15,235 nt of DNA from RPQK01 sp041946865. Lineage in GTDB: Bacteria; Acidobacteriota; UBA6911; RPQK01. Shown piece by piece: positions 13,304 to 15,235 of the stretch. The position numbers and the translations under genes are program-made. Below the pieces are notes generated by a model that did not search any database, was not told the origin of the DNA, and saw nothing but the letters and a program-made list of their open reading frames with translations. The stretch is taken from positions 1 to 15,235 of the forward strand of contig JBHGBF010000128.1 in assembly GCA_041946865.1 (NCBI GenBank). The letters are read 5' to 3'. How positions within the stretch are numbered: position 1 is the first letter of the stretch; each line of letters starts with the position of its first letter.

Positions 13304-14533
13304 ATGACCATCAACCAGGACCTCGCTGCCACCCCGACGGCGGCCGCTTCCGCGTCCGAGCGGCACCCTCAGGTGGCTCTTACTTCCTTCTTTGCCCTTT
13401 TCTCGATCGTGGGCCTGGCGCTATACGGCCTGCCGCTTTTCTACGACTTCATGGTGCAGGATTTTGGCTGGTCACGTGCCCAGGTGACATCCGGAAACGC
13501 GCTCAGCAAACTGGTCGTCGGTCCGCTGTTCGGTTTCTTCGCGGGCTGGATCGTGGATCGCTTCGGCCCGCGCCGCATGATGATCGCCGGTATCCTGATG
13601 GCCGGCATAGCGCTGTGCGGCTTGAGCGTCATCTCCAGCCTCGGCCTTTTCTACCTGTTTTACCTGTTTAATGCTCTGGGCTACGTCTGTGGAGGCCCGT
13701 TGCCCAACCAGGTGCTCATCAGCACCTGGTTTGACAAATCGCGCGGGACGGCGATGGGATTTGCCTACCTGGGGATCGGCATTGGTTTTGTCTGCGTTCC
13801 CTGGTTGCAGGTCTGGTTCACGGGTCTTTTCGGCTGGCAGGGCGCGCTCCGGGCGCTGGGAATCCTCATCGTCGTTGTCGCTCTGCCGATGGCTTTGCTC
13901 GTTAAGGAAGCGCCCGAAAGCAAGAAGGCGAGGCAGGCTGGTCCGCCGGTCTCCATCCGCGACGTCCTCAGGAGCCCGTATTTCTATATGCTGGCGTTCG
14001 GCAGCATGTGCTCGATCGCCGCCGTGGGCGGGACCAACCAGAATCTGAAGCTCTTCCTCCGGCTCGACAAAGGTTATGAGGCCGCCGAAATCGCGACCTT
14101 CATCTCGCTTATCGCAGGAGCAAGTATCCTGGGGCGGATTCTCATGGGCTGGCTTGCCGACCGTTTTCCGAAGAAGTACGTCATGATCCTGATCTACGTG
14201 CTGGTGGGCAGCGCCATCCCGCTGCTTTTCTTCGCGCAGATCCCGGGTTTGCTCTATCTCTTCGCCGTTATTTTTGGAATAGGCCTCGGTGGAGACTATA
14301 TGATCATCCCGCTCATGGCGGCCGACATCTTTGGTGTCAGGGTTATGGGCCGCGTGATGGGGATCGTGCTCACGGCGGACGGGGTCGCGGAAGCGGCCGG
14401 ACCCTGGCTGGTCGGACTGCTCCGCGACCGCACGGGCAGTTACTCGATCGGCTTTGCGCTCCTGATTTCCCTGGCGTTTCTGGGCGCGGTGGCGGTGACC
14501 ATGCTGCCCCGTGGGCGCCGCTCTTCACGGTGA
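13304..14533 (+). CDS. Major facilitator superfamily transporter
   Basis: A 409-residue inner-membrane transporter with about 12 hydrophobic segments in two halves joined by a charged loop (201-220). Motif A is present in the first half (GFFAGWIVDRFGPRR, 77-91) and repeated in the second (GWLADRFPKK, 282-291). The sequences WFDKSRGTAMGFAYLGIGIG (142-161) and GWSRAQVTSG (55-64) resemble the monocarboxylate/oxalate-formate side of the family, so a small organic acid is a possible substrate, but this is inference. The ATG at 13304 is chosen because the 37 codons before it read as repeat-derived sequence and overlie the candidate promoter. The stop codon lies inside the first GGTGAC unit of the downstream array. 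It is divergent from the hydrolase gene, so they may be co-regulated. Confidence 0.93.
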   Translation: MTINQDLAATPTAAASASERHPQVALTSFFALFSIVGLALYGLPLFYDFMVQDFGWSRAQVTSGNALSKLVVGPLFGFFAGWIVDRFGPRRMMIAGILMAGIALCGLSVISSLGLFYLFYLFNALGYVCGGPLPNQVLISTWFDKSRGTAMGFAYLGIGIGFVCVPWLQVWFTGLFGWQGALRALGILIVVVALPMALLVKEAPESKKARQAGPPVSIRDVLRSPYFYMLAFGSMCSIAAVGGTNQNLKLFLRLDKGYEAAEIATFISLIAGASILGRILMGWLADRFPKKYVMILIYVLVGSAIPLLFFAQIPGLLYLFAVIFGIGLGGDYMIIPLMAADIFGVRVMGRVMGIVLTADGVAEAAGPWLVGLLRDRTGSYSIGFALLISLAFLGAVAVTMLPRGRRSSR

Positions 14534-14566
14534 CAGGGTGACAAGGTGACAAGGTGACAAGGTGAC
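14529..14566 (+). repeat. GGTGAC array, five units at an exact 8-base period
   Basis: GGTGAC starts at 14529, 14537, 14545, 14553 and 14561. The MFS stop codon (TGA, 14531-14533) is part of the first unit. With a period of 8, TGA falls in all three forward frames, while the reverse complement contains no stop. The end of the array, AAGGTGACACGG (14559-14570), has a perfect 12-base inverted partner at 14719-14730. Confidence 0.75.
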
Positions 14567-14589
14567 ACGGTTTCCGGGGGTGTCGTCCT

Positions 14590-14618
14590 AAAAGAAAAAG
14601 ATGGGCTGGCTTAACCAG
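14590..14618 (-). terminator. Possible Rho-independent terminator for the AraC-type gene
   Basis: On the minus strand a short CTGG/CCAG stem (14615-14618 with 14606-14609) and five-base loop are followed by CATC and a T-rich tract (CTTTTTCTTTT, 14600-14590). The stem is short, so this is tentative. A 7-bp GGCGACG/CGTCGCC hairpin (14626-14642) lies just before it and may help. Confidence 0.35.
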
Positions 14619-14642
14619 GCCTCGAGGCGACGCCGCGTCGCC

Positions 14643-14673
14643 AGGACTCCTGATAAAACATCGGAGTCTTTCT
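14643..14673 (+). terminator. Possible Rho-independent terminator for the MFS gene
   Basis: AGGACTCC (14643-14650) pairs with GGAGTCTT (14663-14670, one G-T wobble) and GAT (14652-14654) pairs with ATC (14660-14662), with one bulged T and an AAAAC loop, giving an 11-bp stem. A short TTTCT follows (14669-14673). It lies 110 bases after the transporter stop, in a convergent spacer. Confidence 0.45.
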
Positions 14674-14718
14674 GCCCTGCTCCTTACAAGACTTTGCGAC
14701 TGGAGTCGGCGTTACGCA

Positions 14719-14745
14719 CCGTGTCACCTTACAGCGCGGGTCACC
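14719..14745 (-). repeat. Inverted GGTGAC units after the AraC-type gene
   Basis: Two GTCACC words (14723-14728 and 14740-14745) are minus-strand GGTGAC units. The AraC stop codon (14743-14741 on the minus strand) is the TGA of the second one. CCGTGTCACCTT (14719-14730) is the exact inverted partner of 14559-14570. Seen from each gene, the units therefore lie in the same orientation after both convergent genes. Confidence 0.65.
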
Positions 14746-15076
14746 CTACCAGGTGTGCCTCCTTTCGCAGCTCACTGGCCTTCCGAGAAGTCTTTCTTCT
14801 AACGAAACGGCCGAAATCCTCGGCGCGACGGTAGCCCAGCGCCAGCGCCACGTCCTGGACTTTCGCGCCGGGCTGAGAGAGCATTTCTTTGGCCTTCTTC
14901 AGCAGCAATTCCTGTTGCAAATCCCTGAACGACATGCCTTTTGTGTCTTTGATAGCTCGGGCGGCAAGGTGGCGGCTCAGGTTCATCTCCCGGCAGAACA
15001 AGGCTAAAGAGAGTCGCGGCCGCCCAGCCAACGCCTCCTCGATTCGTCGAACAATCTCCACTGCGGGATACGTCAT
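14741..15076 (-). CDS. Stand-alone AraC-type helix-turn-helix DNA-binding protein
   Basis: A 111-residue protein that is almost entirely an AraC/XylS-type DNA-binding domain: a first helix-turn-helix at about 22-44 (LSLALFCREMNLSRHLAARA), a connecting helix (LQQELLLKKAKEMLSQ, 53-68), and a second at about 72-93 (VQDVALALGYRRAEDFGRFV), followed by a basic tail. The GY...F pattern of the second motif is the family hallmark. Typical members are near 250-300 residues with a sensing domain, which is absent here. It may be regulated by expression alone or by a partner. The ATG at 15076 has a well-placed candidate promoter. It is convergent with the MFS gene, and its stop is inside a GGTGAC unit. 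Targets are unknown. Confidence 0.88.
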   Translation of the reverse strand: MTYPAVEIVRRIEEALAGRPRLSLALFCREMNLSRHLAARAIKDTKGMSFRDLQQELLLKKAKEMLSQPGAKVQDVALALGYRRAEDFGRFVRRKTSRKASELRKEAHLVG

Positions 15077-15083
15077 GGCTGGA

Positions 15084-15113
15084 AAACTACAGGAGTGCGC
15101 CTTCTCTGCTCAA
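15084..15113 (-). promoter_or_regulatory. Candidate leaderless promoter of the AraC-type gene
   Basis: On the minus strand, TTGAGC (15113-15108), an 18-base spacer and TAGTTT (15089-15084). The -10 ends 7 bases before the ATG at 15076, so the mRNA would have almost no leader. The geometry is the same as for the hydrolase and MFS genes. Confidence 0.42.
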
Positions 15114-15235
15114 CACCATTTGGAAATGCCAAACTGAAGGAAGAAGAGAAGGATGAAGCAAGGAGAAAAGGATGAAGGATGTAACCCCTCAGTTTTTTGT
15201 TGGGAGTGTGGCAGCAACGAGGAGAGAGGCCGGTG
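15114..15235. other. Intergenic right edge with GATGAAG words
   Basis: No gene is supported. The stretch is purine-rich on the plus strand (about 15135-15180) and carries GATGAAG at 15152-15158 and 15171-15177, as in the hydrolase/MFS spacer. A T6 run (15191-15196) has no hairpin before it. A GTG at 15233 could begin a gene beyond the window, but nothing can be read from it. Confidence 0.45.

Overview
The window is GC-rich DNA of about 15 kb with a bacterial gene layout. Several traits suggest an Acidobacteriota relative of the Solibacter/Bryobacterales group: the mix of gene families, a GHL6-type glycoside hydrolase with an RR-motif leader, zinc-finger/GYF/RDD membrane proteins, and intergenic spacers full of GGTGAC, CTGACCG and GATGAAG tandem repeats. 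This is inference from gene content and style. There is no rRNA gene or other phylogenetic marker in the window.

Layout. (1) 1-261 is a repeat-bearing spacer, followed by a Nudix hydrolase gene (262-720, +). (2) About 10 kb (691-10767) is a minus-strand run of ten genes. Reading in the transcribed direction they are: a GYF/zinc-ribbon/RDD protein, a zinc-ribbon plus B-box-like membrane protein, a multi-pass membrane protein of unknown family, a small B-box-like membrane protein, a DUF4129 membrane protein, a DUF4350 membrane protein, a MoxR AAA+ ATPase, a DUF58 (VWA-like) protein, a SpoIIM-like membrane protein and a second RDD protein. Four junctions are 4-base ATGA/GTGA overlaps, one pair overlaps by 20 bases, and one pair abuts (TAG then ATG), so this looks like one or two coupled transcription units. 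A spacer with a hairpin splits the run at 6293-6372. (3) 10915-13077 (-) is a glycoside-hydrolase-like protein. (4) 13304-14533 (+) is an MFS transporter divergent from it. (5) 14741-15076 (-) is a stand-alone AraC-type DNA-binding domain convergent with the transporter.

How the genes may work together. MoxR, DUF58, DUF4350, DUF4129, SpoIIM and RDD form a recurrent bacterial neighbourhood in which a MoxR ATPase is thought to act on a VWA-like partner and a membrane complex. Here the set is extended upstream by four membrane proteins, three of which carry cysteine-rich zinc-finger modules, and the run begins and ends with an RDD protein. This extended cassette is the best candidate in the window for an undescribed system. 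The hydrolase and the transporter share a divergent promoter region and could handle a carbohydrate and its products, but no substrate can be read from the sequence.

Regulatory and repeat structure. Three genes (hydrolase, transporter, AraC) each have a candidate promoter with TTG at -35, an 18-base spacer and a TANNNT -10 ending 6-8 bases before the start codon, which suggests leaderless mRNAs. GGTGAC repeats occur as inverted pairs in two spacers and directly supply the stop codons of the transporter and AraC genes.
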